64,000 bases of DNA from Medicago truncatula (lineage: Eukaryota; Streptophyta; Magnoliopsida; Fabales; Fabaceae). Numbering within the stretch: the first letter of the stretch is position 1; the number at the start of each line of letters is the position of its first letter. Location of the stretch: contig NC_053042.1 of the NCBI RefSeq assembly GCF_003473485.1, forward strand, positions 40,886,762 to 40,950,761, read 5' to 3'. Below the pieces are notes generated by a model. The model made no database searches. It was given only the letters and a program-made list of their open reading frames with translations, and was not told where the DNA came from. Position numbers and translations under genes: made by a program. Shown in pieces: positions 38,101-54,730 of the stretch.

Positions 38101-38831
38101 TAGGATGCCAAGGCTACGAATTGATGGACCTTATGGAGCACCAGCACAAGACTACAAAAACTATGAAGTCCTTCTTCTAGTAGGGCTAGGAATCGGCGCA
38201 ACTCCTTTGATTAGCATACTCAAAGATGTACTAAACAACATTAAGCAACAAGAAGAAGACTTAGAAGAAGGAGGGGAGGTGGAAAGCGGAGTTAAGAACA
38301 ATAAGAAAAGGCCTTTTGCAACCAAGCGAGCCTATTTCTATTGGGTTACTCGTGAGCAAGGTTCGTTTGAATGGTTTAAAGGTGTGATGAATGAGGTAGC
38401 GGAGAATGATAAGGAAGGAGTAATTGAGCTTCACAATTATTGTACAAGTGTTTATGAAGAAGGCGACGCTCGTTCGGCTTTGATCACAATGCTTCAGTCC
38501 CTTCACCATGCCAAAAATGGTGTGGATGTAGTTTCAGAGACAAGGGTTAAGACACATTTTGCTAGGCCAAATTGGCGTAATGTCTATAAACATGTTGCTC
38601 TTAAACACCCTGAAAAAAAAGTTGGTAAGTATGGATTTATCTCTTAATTAGTTTGGTTGATGAAATTTAAGTTAACATATTTTTTAGCAAATTTATAATA
38701 TAACATACATTATGTTCTTAGGTGTTTTTTACTGTGGAGCACATGGATTGGTTGGCGAACTAAGAAAGCTTTCTTTGGACTTTTCAAGAAAAACTGGCAC
38801 CAAGTTTGATTTTCATAAAGAGAATTTTTAG
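32147..38831 (+). CDS. RBOH: Respiratory burst oxidase homologue (NADPH oxidase)
   Basis: A plasma-membrane NADPH oxidase that moves electrons through FAD and two haems to oxygen, making apoplastic superoxide in defence, growth and symbiosis. The 12 coding exons are 32147-32642, 33847-34006, 35657-35705, 35885-35998, 36178-36606, 36710-37096, 37206-37301, 37407-37522, 37643-37745, 37872-37948, 38104-38624 and 38722-38831. All join in frame to 885 residues. EF-hand 1 is [13 protein letters not shown] and EF-hand 2 [15 protein letters not shown], giving calcium control. Six membrane helices follow from about residue 310, with haem histidines in [11 protein letters not shown] and WYSHHLF. The FAD site is [12 protein letters not shown], the NADPH sites are [10 protein letters not shown] and [16 protein letters not shown], and the end is [10 protein letters not shown]. 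The N-terminus is basic and Ser-rich with LSGPLASKK, as in the A/C/D-like group. The paralogue is not assigned. Confidence 0.96.
33452..33633. mobile_element. CACTA-type MITE in RBOH intron 1
   Basis: Starts CACTACAAT and ends GTAGTAGTG. It is flanked on both sides by ATA (33449-33451 and 33634-33636), the 3-bp target duplication expected for CACTA elements. It is 182 bp and non-coding. Confidence 0.75.
34095..34232 (+). mobile_element. tRNA-derived SINE in RBOH intron 2
   Basis: The A-box-like TGTAGCTCAATGGGTAGC is followed by a degenerate B-box region (GGTTGGGTTACGAAC) and ends in A14 (34217-34230). It belongs to a different SINE group from the GAGCTTAACTCAGTTGG copies. Confidence 0.55.
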
Positions 38832-39329
38832 ATTCTTTTTGACGTAGTTCTTTTTTGCCCGTAATACATCTATATTATTATAGTCATATATATAGTTGAA
38901 TTATTTTTTGTTGTAGAGGTATATATATAGCTAGCTCCATTTGATGGATGGAGTTGTAAACATGTATGATCGGAAGGAATAGCTATCAAATTGGATTGAA
39001 ATTAAATTGTTGCAGATTGTATCAATGGTAGAATGTCACTAAATTTGGGTATTACTGTAAGACCAAGGCTTTTTGCTACTTATCATGTTGTTTGTACCTT
39101 CCTTCAAAAAAAAATCATGTTGTTTGTACCTGTGCTACAAACATTATTCATACGAAAATGAAATAAGTTTGTGCCTTTATAAAAAAAATAAGCACAGCTT
39201 AATTTGCTAAATATGAGATCCTTGCAAAGATACATGTTGACCAACTACTGTAGTATCATTTAATGTTGTAATAATCGGACGAAAAATTGAAACCATTAGA
39301 TTTCTAAATCACACTTCAATTGATCCAAT
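38832..39329. other. RBOH 3' flank
   Basis: The untranslated region and intergenic DNA. The word TCATGTTGTTTGTACCT is duplicated near 39082 and 39115. Nothing else is recognised. Confidence 0.45.
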
Positions 39330-39393
39330 TACGATTGTCCTTGTAAACTTAGATCAGTTGGTATCGAATTCCAGCCACCACAAAAAAAAAAAG
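39330..39393 (+). mobile_element. Shortened tRNA-derived SINE, copy 4
   Basis: Has the 5' head (TGTCCTTGTAAACTTAGATC, AGTTGGTAT), then only TCGAATTCCAGCCACCAC and an A-run. About 40 bp of the middle seen in copies 1-3 is missing. Confidence 0.55.
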
Positions 39394-39441
39394 AACAAAG
39401 TGTTGCGAATTCCATTGATAATCACACCAATGAAAAACAAA

Positions 39442-40200
39442 GATGTGTGGAGCAAAGGAAGTGGTAATCAATGTGTAAAGTGTCTCCAAGCAACAAAAAA
39501 AAAAAAACAGACTTAGACTTAATGTAGAGCAACACCACAAGCATAAACAAAGCACAAAGATAAGCAACGAAATAAAGGAACAAACACACCAAAAGATTGT
39601 TGACCCAGTTCGGTCCAATATGACCTAATCTGGGGGAGAGAGCATCTCTCCGATCCACTATGATGAAAGTGTTACAAAGAGTTACAAAATAGTTTGCAAG
39701 CTTACACAAGAACAAGACCTAATTTCTACCCATTTGTGTTACCCACTCACTCAATAATGAACCATAAAGAGAAGACACAAAAGGAAGCTTTTGATCCTTC
39801 CAATGGTGAAATCTCATTATCCAAGGTGTTTACAATGTTTCCCAACCCAAGAGATCCTCACTACAAAGACACTCAACCATAAAGTTACCTCCTTTGTAAT
39901 CCAAGTTTCTCTCTCTTCCAGCTCTACTTCAAAATCTGCACAAGAACACTTATATAGCAGTCTTTAGCTGTCAAAATTATGTCACGATTTTCCAAATCGT
40001 GGCACGATTGGTGCGTACGACCCAAGGTACGACCAACCTTATCCTGAAAACGTACCCAACAAGTTTGAAAATCGTGTCACGTTTTCCCAAAATCGTGACA
40101 CGATTGAGCACCTTGAGAAACCATGCTCCCTGCCTGAAAATCGTGACACGTTGATGAAATCGTGTCACGATTTCTCTGTTCTTCCAAACCACAAATTTGA
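39442..40200. repeat. LTR-like dispersed repeat with palindrome array, copy B
   Basis: Same order as copy A at 2728-3690: GATGTGTGGAGCAAA, CCCAGTTCGGTCCAA, a CTCTCCGATCCACTATGA block, GGTGCGTACGACCCAAGGTA, and TTTCTCTGTT. It is about 200 bp shorter because a central segment is missing. The palindrome array lies at 39978-40175. Confidence 0.55.
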
Positions 40201-42689
40201 AACCAATTTTCAACACAAAGAACAAAGAAAAGAATTTGGAAAGTCTTCAAGGTTACCTGGATATAGCACGGATCAAAGGGACAATTACTTTAACAAAATT
40301 TATTTATAGTGTCATATCTACAAGTGATATTAGTGGAGGCTCATGTGCAGGTGAGATTTTCTAGCAACTTATGTCTCAAGGAATGGATGGCTATGGAGAT
40401 GGTTATGAAGTTGTTCTTGAGAATAATCCTTCAGTGACAGAAGTCATCAAACAACAATCTCTGAATATGTCAAATATCAAGTAATCCTTAATAAATAATA
40501 ATCAAGTAGTCCTTAATGTGTTATAATGTAGCTGGACGGTTTGCATCACTGATATTGTATTCGTTTGTGTATAATGCCCAAAACTATGTGTTTCTATTGT
40601 TGGCACCCATGTGCCTTATTCCTTTTATTAGATTATTATCATGTGTTGACTTCAAAAAAAAATAAATGTTATGTACGTGGCCAATTATGTTCTTCATTTT
40701 TACATTTAATTTAATGAAACAAAGTAAACACTTCATAAAATTTAATGAAACAAAGTAAACACTTCATAATCTGAATGAATTACTTTAAGGGTCCGTTTGG
40801 ACGAGAAAAGAAAGTATAAGGAAAGAAAGTATGAGGAAAGATTGATGAAGGAATGAATGTGAGTAGAAAGTGAATGGAAAGTAAGATGATTTTCATAGTT
40901 GTTTGGTTTGAGTGAAGTGATTAAAAAGTGAAAGGAAAGAAAGATTTATATTTAGTATATGACATAACTACCCTCATATAAAAATGATATATTAGTATAT
41001 TATATATATATTTATATAATATAGGAATACACGATTTAAAACAATCAACAGTAGATAAACTTGTTCGAACAAATAAATAGAACCGAAAGGATATATTAAT
41101 TAGTATGCTTGAAGCCTTGACTAATTGATCTGGGAAGCAAATAAATTGAAGAAAAAAATATAAGTAGTGTTGGAAACATATATCAAAGTAAAGGTTGTTT
41201 TGTCCTTTTACAAAATTAGAGCTTCATTCTACACTTTCTCTACATTATTGGACGGAAAGATTTTTGTGTGTGGGTCCCATAAAAAAGCAACATTTCTTTC
41301 CTCTCTGATAGTGGCAAACGAAAATAGCTTTAGATTTTTCTAAAAATCTCTAAAAAAAATCTCTAAATTCTTTTAACCCAATTTTTTTTTTTTTTTTTTA
41401 AAGTCGAAAACAAACCCACCCTGAAGTATACCATGACTTTTGCCTATGAGTGAGCAGTTTGCTAACTATCAAGATCCTGCCGCATTTTACAATATTTGAG
41501 CAAGCATGAGGATAGAGTGGATGTATGTTACAAATTGCAACAGCAACTGTCAACTATACATTTGACATAACTATCAACATTGCTACATTTGGTAATTATT
41601 TGACCAATTCAAGAACCGGTTTGTCTGATCTTATGATCTCACAACATTGATACTATTGGTAATTATTTTGCCATTCAATTAATAACTTAACATAGAAGGT
41701 TGTTTGAGTCTTGCTTTACAACACCAATGCTCCTCCTTTCCATGGTTTACAGCAAAATCCGACCTGTCTATAATGAAAGCCTATGAGACATGTCAATTGC
41801 AAACTCTAATGTATAAAAGTAGTGAAAATAAAGTGAAAAGGGAAGAAAGATATTGCATTCTTTTTTACTTTGTATATAAATATTAGCCTACAAGTAGAGA
41901 GTATTGCCTTTTGCTCCTTTTTGTCAATACCTAGTTTCACATAACGTGCCATGTTATGAAGCAAATTTGAGAACGCCTGGTATTTGTCGTAAGTACAATT
42001 TAAGTATTTAACTCTCTAAAATACATTGTCTTCTTTTTTAGGTCAACTTAAATAGCTTTGCAAAACTTTCCTTTGCTTCTTATTATATCTATTTCTAACT
42101 AAATTATATTCTCTAATACATAACGTCTAATTGATTGAAATGTAAATGAATTCCACTAAATTAATGTGAGGCTACATGATTTATCGGGTGTGTTAGATGT
42201 ATATTAATAACACTTCTCATTTCCCCATGTATGTTAATATTATTATGTTCGATAAAAGTCGAAATCATGTCTATTATGGACCAAAAACGAAATGAAGAAT
42301 TTTGGAAGGGCAAAAACATCTCATTTTATTTTTTAGAGACTAAAATTGAATTTTGTTATATTTTTAGGGTCTATAACGATTATCATATACCATATAACGA
42401 CTATCAATATACCATATTTTATTTTGTTAGATTTTTTTATCAAGTCAAAATAAAATATATTAACACATACAAAAAATTGTACCCAACATAAGAAGTGTGA
42501 GGTTAGAACACATAAGTATTAACACTTAGATATAGTTTCAATACAACGAAAACAAAACCAACAAAAAAAACTAAGTGAGAAATCACAAGCACAATAAGAG
42601 ATTAAGTCACTAATTATGAAAAACAAAAGTAACATAATTTGCTTTCAACCACCAAAAAGATATGCAATTATTCCTCTTTATTTATGTTG
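40201..42689. other. Intergenic, MITE-like remnants
   Basis: AT-rich sequence. From 40792 the sequence starts GGGTCCGTTTGGACGAG and continues with many GGAAAGAAAG words to about 41330, which looks like a MITE with a poorly preserved right end. A T18 run lies near 41383-41399. No coding gene is recognised. Confidence 0.35.
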
Positions 42690-43115
42690 AAAAATACAGT
42701 TGCTCATTTCTTTCCAAATTACCCAAAAACACATAATCAAATCAAATGTAAAGATTTAGAAGGTCCTCCCAACTGACCAAATTGCAAGAGATGATCTGAT
42801 AATTGTGATAGATTGATTGAGAAAATGACTAAACAATGTCGAAAAAGATACTATATACTCCCAAAGTATTTGCAACCTAAAAACAGGTACTCAACGCTTT
42901 CCTCCATACCACCACCACTCACACAATGTTGGGAATTAGACCGAAGGATGCCTAAAGCAATTAAGTTATCGTTGATAGGAATATGGTTACAACGAAAACG
43001 CCAAGTAAACAAATAGCCTTTCACTGATGCTACATTATCCCAAATAATATCAGAAACATCATAATGAGCAGTCGGTTCCACGTGAGCCAACAAATGATAA
43101 ACTCCATTGATTATA
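42690..43115 (-). pseudogene. LINE fragment (reverse-transcriptase zinc-binding region)
   Basis: The minus-strand reading IIWDNVASVKGYLFTWRFRC, then PINDNLIALGI, then CVSGGGMEESVEYLFLGC matches the plant LINE zinc-binding domain, with the Cys/His pattern partly kept. Downstream, LAIWSVGRTF and FWVIWKE resemble the following linker but in another frame. It is an old fragment. Confidence 0.7.
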
Positions 43116-44323
43116 TAGCCCTTTACAAGCTCGAAATGTCATTTCCACCTATTCGCCATGCCATTTTGCAAACCAATATTATGCAACAAAACACAACACT
43201 CTCCTACCATCTCTTCCTCTCATGCAAACAACCTCCTCCGCAATGTCAAGCCTCACCCTCCACACCCCAAAACCTAAAGAGCATATTTCAACAATTGTGA
43301 TAATACGATTCTCTATTAAATCAAAGAGATGTCTGGATCAGTCACACAATGAGCCTCCACCAACCATACATCCATCCCAAAAAAAAAACATGAGTTGACC
43401 CCATCGCCTACAACCCTCCCCAAATTTTCATCAAACCAGTTACCCACACCCAACCCTACACCTCTATGCATACTCAATAAGTATTTCCACCACACTGAAC
43501 CTAACCCCCACCCTCCTTCTTTTAACTGCCCCCTTCCTCACATTCGTTTAAGATATTTGTGTGAGGTGTTGGGTTGCAGAAATTGAGTGTTTATTAGATA
43601 CTAGTATTAAAAAATTATAAATAAATGATGTATACACGTAAAATTTATTTAAATACATAAAAATATTTGTCATCATTATAGATAGTATGCTTTAAAAGGA
43701 TAAAAATAGAACCTTATTAAGTCGAGCTCAATCACATTCGACTCATGTTGAACCATTTCCTTTTGTATCAAGAAAAGAAAAGAAAAGCTGAAGCGGCATC
43801 AAATGCTACATTGATTGATAGGTGTGAGCTTCAGTTTTTTTTAAAAAAAAAGAAGGTAAACAAATTCCTATAATAATAATATTTTAAAAAAAAAATCAAT
43901 TCATCAAATAATAAATGACTGATTTTAAAGTATTTCCTCGGTTTTAAAATATAAATAAAAAGAGTTAATATAAACTGAAATACTTAATATAAATTTTGAA
44001 TCAGATACTGTTGACTAATTTTTGTTTATATTTTTTTAAGGGAGAGAGCAGTATATAATTTGCAGGAAAGAATAAATACGGTTACACCCAAAACAAACGA
44101 GGCCCTACGATATTTTTTTGTCTCTTTTTCCAGGTCCTTCTTTTCATGAAACCCTACGTTTATACCACTCTATTATTTAGGCTATAGTATAATATTCGTT
44201 AGTGCCTAGATGCCTTTATTCTCTGCTTTTTAAGCATTCCCATCAATTTCAAAGTACCCCTTTGCACTAATTCATTCCTCTTCTCTCTAACATCTCCATT
44301 TCTATTTCACTTCAAACTTTCAA
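43116..44323. other. Intergenic and HIPP 5' flank
   Basis: 43170-43560 is unusually C-rich on the plus strand, without a convincing gene. The rest is AT-rich. The HIPP leader is CT-rich just before 44324. Confidence 0.4.
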
Positions 44324-45708
44324 ATGGCCGCATCAGAAACACAAGCTGAACAACATCTCAACTACAAGGTAAACACTTGTTCCACCTCTTACTTACATTT
44401 CATTCTTCTTCAACTGCTTCTAAACTTGTTACTTACCATTTTGTCTCAGACAACTGTGTTGAAAGTCTCCATCCACTGCGTAGGCTGCAAGAGAAAAGTA
44501 CACAAAATTCTTCAAGCCATACAAGGTAACCTTTTTCATTTCAAAATCAAAATCAAACTTTTTTTAATCATCGTCATCTTCTATAAAGGGCTATTAATAT
44601 TATTAGTTTTTCTCAACTAGGTGTTCAAGACATAAACATTGATTTGAGGCAACAAAAAGTAATAGTAACTGGGAACGTGAACAGTGATATATTGATCCAC
44701 AAACTTGCCAGCAAGACAGGGAAGCATGTTGAGCTTTGGCCTGAACCAACAGAATCCAAAAAGAAGAAGCAGCCAAAACCAGAGAAGAATAAAGAGAAAC
44801 AGAGTGATCCAGAAAGTGAAAACAGTGAAGAAATAGAAATCAAACACAACAGTGAAAACAACAACAATGGAACAGGTAAAGTTGATACATCCACATCCAC
44901 ATCCACATCCAAGAACGTTGAAGTTAACGGCAACACCGCTAAAAGTGGCAACGGAAGCGGTGATGTTAATGTTAACGTTAACGGTAAAGTTAACAAACCC
45001 AGCGAAGGTTCCGCGACCGGGAAAACCGGTGTAGTACATGTTCAAGAACTAAAACCAGAGGTGAGAAAGCAAACAGTGGTGTTACCGGCTAAACCGGTAG
45101 CCGAGAAAAAAGTTAGCGTAGCAGTTCAATTTCCTAATGATGATAATGAAGAACCATTGACGAATGAGAAAACCGGTTCAACCGGTGGTGATAGCACCGG
45201 AGTGAAAAAGAAGAAGAAGAAGAAAGGGAAAGGTAAAGTTGTTGACAATAATGTTGAACACTTCGGTGATGCACCGGGTACCGGTGATTCAGGTAACCGG
45301 TCACATGGTCGAGGGTATAGTCAAGGTCAAAGTAGTAATTTTCTTGGGCAAGTACATTCAGGTTCAAACCTAACCAATGAGAATGAAATACCGCCACGTC
45401 ATTACATTAACGAACAATTTTACCCACCTCAGCAGTACTATGGTACTCCTCGATCTCATGTTGTTGCTGCTCCACCGGTTGTTACCGTGAGCCATCACAC
45501 AGCGTATCCAAGCAGCAGTAGTTACGGTGCAGCGTATTATGCGCCTCCACAACCGTATCAATACGCGCATGTGATGAATACAGGAAACGAAATGGAGCTT
45601 CAACCAAGGCCGTACACGTATGAACTGGAATCGTATACTTCATCACAACCGTCGGATTCGTTTGTTTATTTTAGTGATGAAAATCCTAATGCGTGTAATG
45701 TCATGTGA
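44324..45708 (+). CDS. Heavy-metal-associated isoprenylated plant protein (HIPP)
   Basis: A plant-specific metallochaperone-like protein with an HMA domain and a lipidated tail. Coding exons are 44324-44368, 44450-44525 and 44621-45708, in frame, 402 residues. The HMA domain spans about residues 16-65 (TTVLKVSIHCVGCKRKVHKI, then GVQDINIDLRQQKVIVTG), with the metal-binding CVGC kept. The middle is long and low in complexity: Lys/Glu-rich, Ser/Thr repeats (TSTSTSTS), VNVNVNGKVN, and a KKKKKKKGKGK basic run. The C-terminus is Tyr/Pro-rich (YPPQQYYGTP, YYAPPQPYQY). The last four residues CNVM form a CaaX box for prenylation. Localisation at membranes is inferred from that box. Confidence 0.93.
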
Positions 45709-47884
45709 TTTGTAATCATTTGGTTGGAGTGCTTTTTGGAAATACATACAACTTGTATGGGGCATGAGAGAATTTTGTAATGCTGTAGATAAGAAGAATC
45801 AGAGCAAAAGGCTTCAAAAGGAAGTTGGAAAAGAAAAAGACTACTACTACTTTGTTTGCTTTGAATGGATGGAAAGTTGGGTAGAATAATAGAGTTCTTC
45901 TGGGGCTTTCTGGCTTTTGTTCAGTGGTTGTCCTTGCTTCTTTGTGATATGTATCATAGTAGACAATATACTTGAATTTTAAACTTATTCACCCTCTATG
46001 CTTCATTTGACTTTGCTAATATACTTGAATTTTATTTTATGTTCTGATTTTTTTTCCATGTGCTTATGTTTTTTCTATCATTTAATTAATAAAGAAAAAC
46101 AATTACCAGAGCATTATGATCTACATTTTTTTAAATGTGATTTTGTCAATTCAAACATGCATAAAGAAATCAACATTATGTCCCGGAATCTCTAATGGTC
46201 ATTTATCAAACAATTGTCTACGTGTGTGTTTGGTTGTATGGTGAAGATAATTGATTTTGATAAAATTGATTATTTGTTTTGAACAATTCTATAATCAAAA
46301 GCTAGTAGGAAAGCAAGGCGAAATAACTATTTATTTGTCCATAGCATTATTTAGAGATCAAATAGTTTAATGATTTAGAAATCCACCACTTAAGTAGGAT
46401 TAGGATGAAACAACTTTGTTGTGTCAGCTCAATGCGTTCGAATTCATTTTCCATGGAATAGAAATGGAGTGTTGTCCTCCCTCCATATATCAAAAGCCTA
46501 ATTAAGACTCAAATATTTACTTTCATTTTTTATTTTTAATTACAAGATTGAATTGCTATCTCTTGTCACAACCATCAATTTTTCGTAGAAGAACCTGGTT
46601 CCTTTTATCTAAGATTATTTAAAGATCTGGTTCACAAATTATAAAACTTGTCAGAAGATAAATGTTCTCGTTTTTTTGGTCCGACAAGATAAATGGTTGA
46701 ATGTGGTACTGCTTCTCTAGTCCACTTCTTGTTGGAGTTTAAAATGATCGTACTACAAATTCATGTGTATAGGTTCAGAATATTATCTTCCAAAGATTGC
46801 AAATTCTTGAACCGCAAAGATCACCGAACTGCAATTTTTCAGGCACAAAAAGGGATCCGATTTCTGGCAAGAAACCAGCATCATCAACCAAGTTTTACTT
46901 AAATCCTTTTTAAATTTGACAATTGTGAAATCTAAATACTTTAAAATATGATAAGTATCAATATGGAATATATATACACTTTTTCATTCAAACTATTCTT
47001 AACTTTTTTAATTTCTTAGCTTAACCAAGTGATTTATTCACCATCTCATGTGGCGTTACATGAATCAAAACATTTTTTATAAAATTAAGAAAGAAAAACA
47101 ACTATTTCTCCCCATAAATCTCAAGGAATCATCTCTTCTTTATAGCTCCACAAGTATCCAATTTCCAAATATAGCTCAAGACCTAGAGGTGGTGCTCTAT
47201 CTTTTAAAAGCGAAGTACATCCATAGTTTGCAAAATATTTGTCATTAGATCATGTCTTTGCCACACAATATCAAAAACTTGTGTGTTTAAATGGAAATGA
47301 CTAGCTTGAGTTTTATCTTTGACCTGCTGGGCTGGATTTAGAGTCCATAAGGTATCAAAACACCATTCCTTTTATGACTCCGAATTCATGTTTAATAACG
47401 TATCAAAGACGTGTGGAACAAATTCCCTCTACCTTTTTTTTTATTTTTGAGCAAAAATTCCCTCTACCTAATTTCATATAGCATACTGTATGAGATCATC
47501 ATCAAATTCTCTAAAAAAAAACCTTTTATTAGGTATGTGTTTGACTAATATTCTTATACTTTTACCTCTGAATAATTTATATCAATTTGTAGGTAAATAA
47601 TTTTCCATTGAAATCCTGTTTTAATATTAGTTGTTATACTTAATTTATATTTCTAATAGTAATTTTTACTTTCTTTTTGGTGAATAATAATATTTTTTTA
47701 CTTGTACCTTTTTCAAATACATTATAAAATATTTTGTTTTATACTATTCATGGAAGTGTAATATTTATACGCAAACATTCAAATGGATACATTGGGTAGA
47801 TGAAATCCTCGCGTAATTCTTTGTCCAACCTAAGGGATGCTATGTGTGTGTGTGTTGTCGATATCAATTTATGATGAGGATCGG
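45709..47884. other. Intergenic, nothing firmly recognised
   Basis: HIPP 3' flank, then AT-rich DNA. At 46222 GTGTGTGTTTGGTTGTATGG resembles the end of a MITE, but no partner end was found. Confidence 0.4.
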
Positions 47885-48530
47885 GAAGATACAATGAGGT
47901 GGAAATTTACTCCAATGAATGAATATAGTGTTAATTAAGTCGGAGTATCAAATGGATGGAAATTGGAGAAAGTTGTGGGGACTAAAAATTCCCCAAAGGA
48001 TGAATGTCTTTCTATGGAGGGCGGCTAGGGTGCTTGTCAACAAGAGACCGACTTCAATAAAGAGGAGTGAATTGTACCCATAAATGTGAGTATTGTCTAT
48101 GTGATTGTGAGAATGATTGACATGTTTTTCTTCGGGTGCACCAAGGCGAAAAGAAATTTGAGAAGTGGCATGCTTTGAGTGAAATTTTAATGAAGTGACA
48201 TGTTTTTCTTCGTTTCATTTGGCGCATGAACATATGCATCAATGTCAACAAGTAGTTTGCTCCGATGTTAGGGAGCTTAAATGTAGTGCAGCGGGCGAAA
48301 GAAGATGAGCATGCCTAGTGCAAAAATCCTGAAGGGAAACAACAACAATGCGATGATTTGCTCCGATGTTGAGAGCTTAAATGTAACATCAATGCGACTA
48401 TTTACTTGTTTTTACCAAAACAAATTAAGTGCAAGCATGTGTGTTAGAGACGATAAGGACAATTTTGAATTCGCACGGACTATATGGAATATTGGTCAAC
48501 CGAGTTCTTAAGAGACGGAAGCATGTGGTC
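47885..48530 (+). pseudogene. LINE fragment (zinc-binding and RNase H start)
   Basis: The plus-strand conceptual reading has GNWRKLWGLKIPQRMNVFLW, then RAARVLVNKRPT and a C-x2-C region (KCEYCLCDCEN). After a broken gap comes an RNase H-like start, MRLFTCFYQNKLSASMCVRD, with DNFEFARTIW. Frameshifts and stops are present. It is a decayed non-LTR element. Confidence 0.65.
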
Positions 48531-48593
48531 AAAACAAGCATTGCTTTGGGTTATACTTGAGAGTCTATATAACTATATCGCAAGTTAGTCATG

Positions 48594-48871
48594 GATGGTA
48601 TGACGGTTAGATCAAGACATAGGTCGGAGTTTAGTGTGTTATTACATGTTTGTACAACTAATATGCACTTTTTACCAAACTTTAGGATACATTTTTATTA
48701 GGAGACAAACTAACAATGTGACTCCTTTACCAGATGGTATGACGGTTAGATCAAGACATAGGTCAGAGTTTAGTGTGTTATTAATGTTTGTACAACTACT
48801 ATGCACTTTTTACCAAACTTTAGGATACATTTTTATTAGAAGACAAACTAACAACGTGACTCCTTTACTAG
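48594..48871. repeat. 139-bp tandem duplication (two units)
   Basis: The unit beginning GATGGTATGACGGTTAGATC starts at 48594 and again at 48733. The units differ at only a few bases over 139 bp (for example GTCGGAG vs GTCAGAG, and ATTACATG vs ATTAATG), so the duplication is fairly recent. Confidence 0.9.
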
Positions 48872-49427
48872 TAACTAGCTAGAGTGACATTGTCATACGG
48901 TCAGCCGCGGATCTTCATGAAAGCTCATGGTAGCCATGGCTGCCCCCATATATTTTCTAAATACTATATTAGACTTATAGAATCAGAAGATTTGAGTGTA
49001 TCGCAGTGGAAAATATAGATGTTTTGTTCATAAGGTAGAACTCAAACACGAGAACCACATAATAATTTGTGTCTATCAAATGAAACAATTTAACTATATA
49101 TTCTACAAATATTTGGTACCCTCAATAAAATAAGTTAAGATCAACCACCGCATATGGAAGTCACCTTTTTTATTATACTCCATTAAGTATTTAATTGAAT
49201 CGCGGACATAATTGCAAGAGATAAAAAATTAAAATGAATTTTTTTTAGTAAAAGGATGGTTAATTTTGTTTATAAAATAAGGCATGGTTTAAAATTAAAT
49301 CAATTTTCTTAGCTCGACTTTTCATAATGTTTATATTCGTAAATAGTTTTGCTTTCGGCGATCGAATAACAAAAAGAAGTAAAAATACAAAGGTGTTGCT
49401 ATTCTTTAAAGGGAAAAATAAAAAAAA

Positions 49428-49499
49428 TTCCATTGCCGGGAATCGAACCCGGGTCTCCTGGGTGAAAGCCAGATATCCTAACCGCTGGACGACAATGGA
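49428..49499 (-). tRNA. tRNA-Glu (anticodon TTC)
   Basis: A 72-nt cloverleaf on the minus strand. The acceptor stem TCCATTG pairs with CAATGGA, discriminator A. The D arm contains GTCCAGCGGTTAGGATA, the anticodon loop CTTTCAC reads TTC, and the T arm is CCGGGTTCGATTCCCGG with a perfect 5-bp stem. An A-run on the plus strand just past the 3' end gives the T-run terminator for RNA polymerase III. No intron. It lies about 350 bp upstream of the RPT5 start, divergent from it. Confidence 0.97.
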
Positions 49500-49702
49500 T
49501 TGATGTTAGGTATTTTCAATATGTCTTATATAATTACACATCTTATTATATTGATACGATATGTTTAAAGACTCGTGAAATACATAGACCCGGCCCATTT
49601 GCCCATTTTATTGAACTTTGTTCCAAAAGAAAACAAATAATAATATATTTACCATTTGATAAAAATAAAAAAATACTTGTGGGAAAAGACATTTTATAAT
49701 CT

Positions 49703-49710
49703 TATATATA
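49703..49710 (+). promoter_or_regulatory. Putative TATA box of RPT5
   Basis: TATATATA sits about 140 bp upstream of the RPT5 ATG, followed by a CT-rich leader. The position is plausible; the start site is not proven. Confidence 0.5.
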
Positions 49711-49845
49711 CTGTTTTTTCTTCTTCTTCACTTTATCTATCGATCCCTAATCTGCTACTGCTGAGTTCAACCTAATTCCCAAATCTGCTATCGTGCTGAA
49801 CTGAACCTATTTCGATTCACGTTATTATTAGTTTAATCTTACGAT

Positions 49846-53710
<3,865 letters not shown>

Positions 53711-54730
53711 GCTAGATTCTATAACAAACTATTTTTCAGTTCAAAAAAATTTGAGACTTTACCGGATAAGAGAAAGTCTAACTTGGTGTTTGACATTTAC
53801 TTACTTATTTTGGGGTGCTATTTTACTCTAATCACATGATTTATTTATTACCTATATAGCTCGCCAAGATCGTAATGCAATCAATTTCGAAAAAGTAATA
53901 GAAACTTAATCCACATGTTATATTTGAATTAGTTTAATTAGTGTGATGAAACATTGTGTTAGACCAGTTGAGTTGTGAGGATCATGTGTCTGTCTGGATC
54001 ATGGATATATTTGAATTTATTTGGTTTTTGTTAATTTAGAATTGATCTCAACATAATGTTATACTAAATATTATTACAAATATAATAATTATTTATTCGA
54101 TTTGGATTCGATGTCGCAACATTGCACCATGAAATGGTATTATTAACCGGATATAGTATTGTTCTAACTCTCAAAAAAGCATCATCATTCACGATTGAGG
54201 TCTTTTCCTAGGCGAACAATAAACTTCCCAAATGGTCAAATGTGCCTTTCTAGCAGTGTTGGTATCACCAAATGAAACCTCTTGAGCACTAGACTTTAGT
54301 AAAAAAAACAACCAAAGTTTACAAAATTTGTAAAAAAAAACAACCAAAGTTTACAAAATTTGTTCTATGACACGAGAATTTGCTAAGTACCAAAAGCTCC
54401 AACTACCTACCATTAAACTTCCAACTTCACACCGACCATGTTCCAAGCGGCGTTTCCAAACACAATATCTTAAATTGCGAATTGACTAACTTAAAAAAAC
54501 TATGAACACGATTAAATCAGCAAATATAACAAAAATACATAACAAAAACATACTACTGAAATTTTATAGTGATAACATGTTGCTCTTAGAAGAATATAAG
54601 AAACGATGTAAAAATGCAAATTTTGAAACAATCTCTTAATTAGAAAATACTAAACTCATAAAAACTCAATTGTATATCGAATCCCAAAATCACTAGAGTA
54701 ACATAATCTTTTTTCATCCTAACATGATAA
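53711..54730. other. RPT5 to TCTP convergent intergenic DNA
   Basis: Part of the duplication. A local copy of ACAACCAAAGTTTACAAAAT is present twice (54310 and 54340) here but once, diverged, in the distal copy. No gene. Confidence 0.6.

Noticed and set aside
40320-40485. Short frame with [18 protein letters not shown] as a possible last exon of a gene
   Set aside because: No upstream exon, no family recognised, and flanked by repeats; perhaps a captured fragment, but I cannot support a gene.
43395-43586. Pro-rich 63-codon frame
   Set aside because: It comes from C-rich low-complexity DNA, with no promoter, homology or splice support.
44617-45045. Long minus-strand frames opposite HIPP exon 3
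   Set aside because: They are shadows of the low-complexity HIPP coding sequence (Lys/Glu and Val/Asn repeats).
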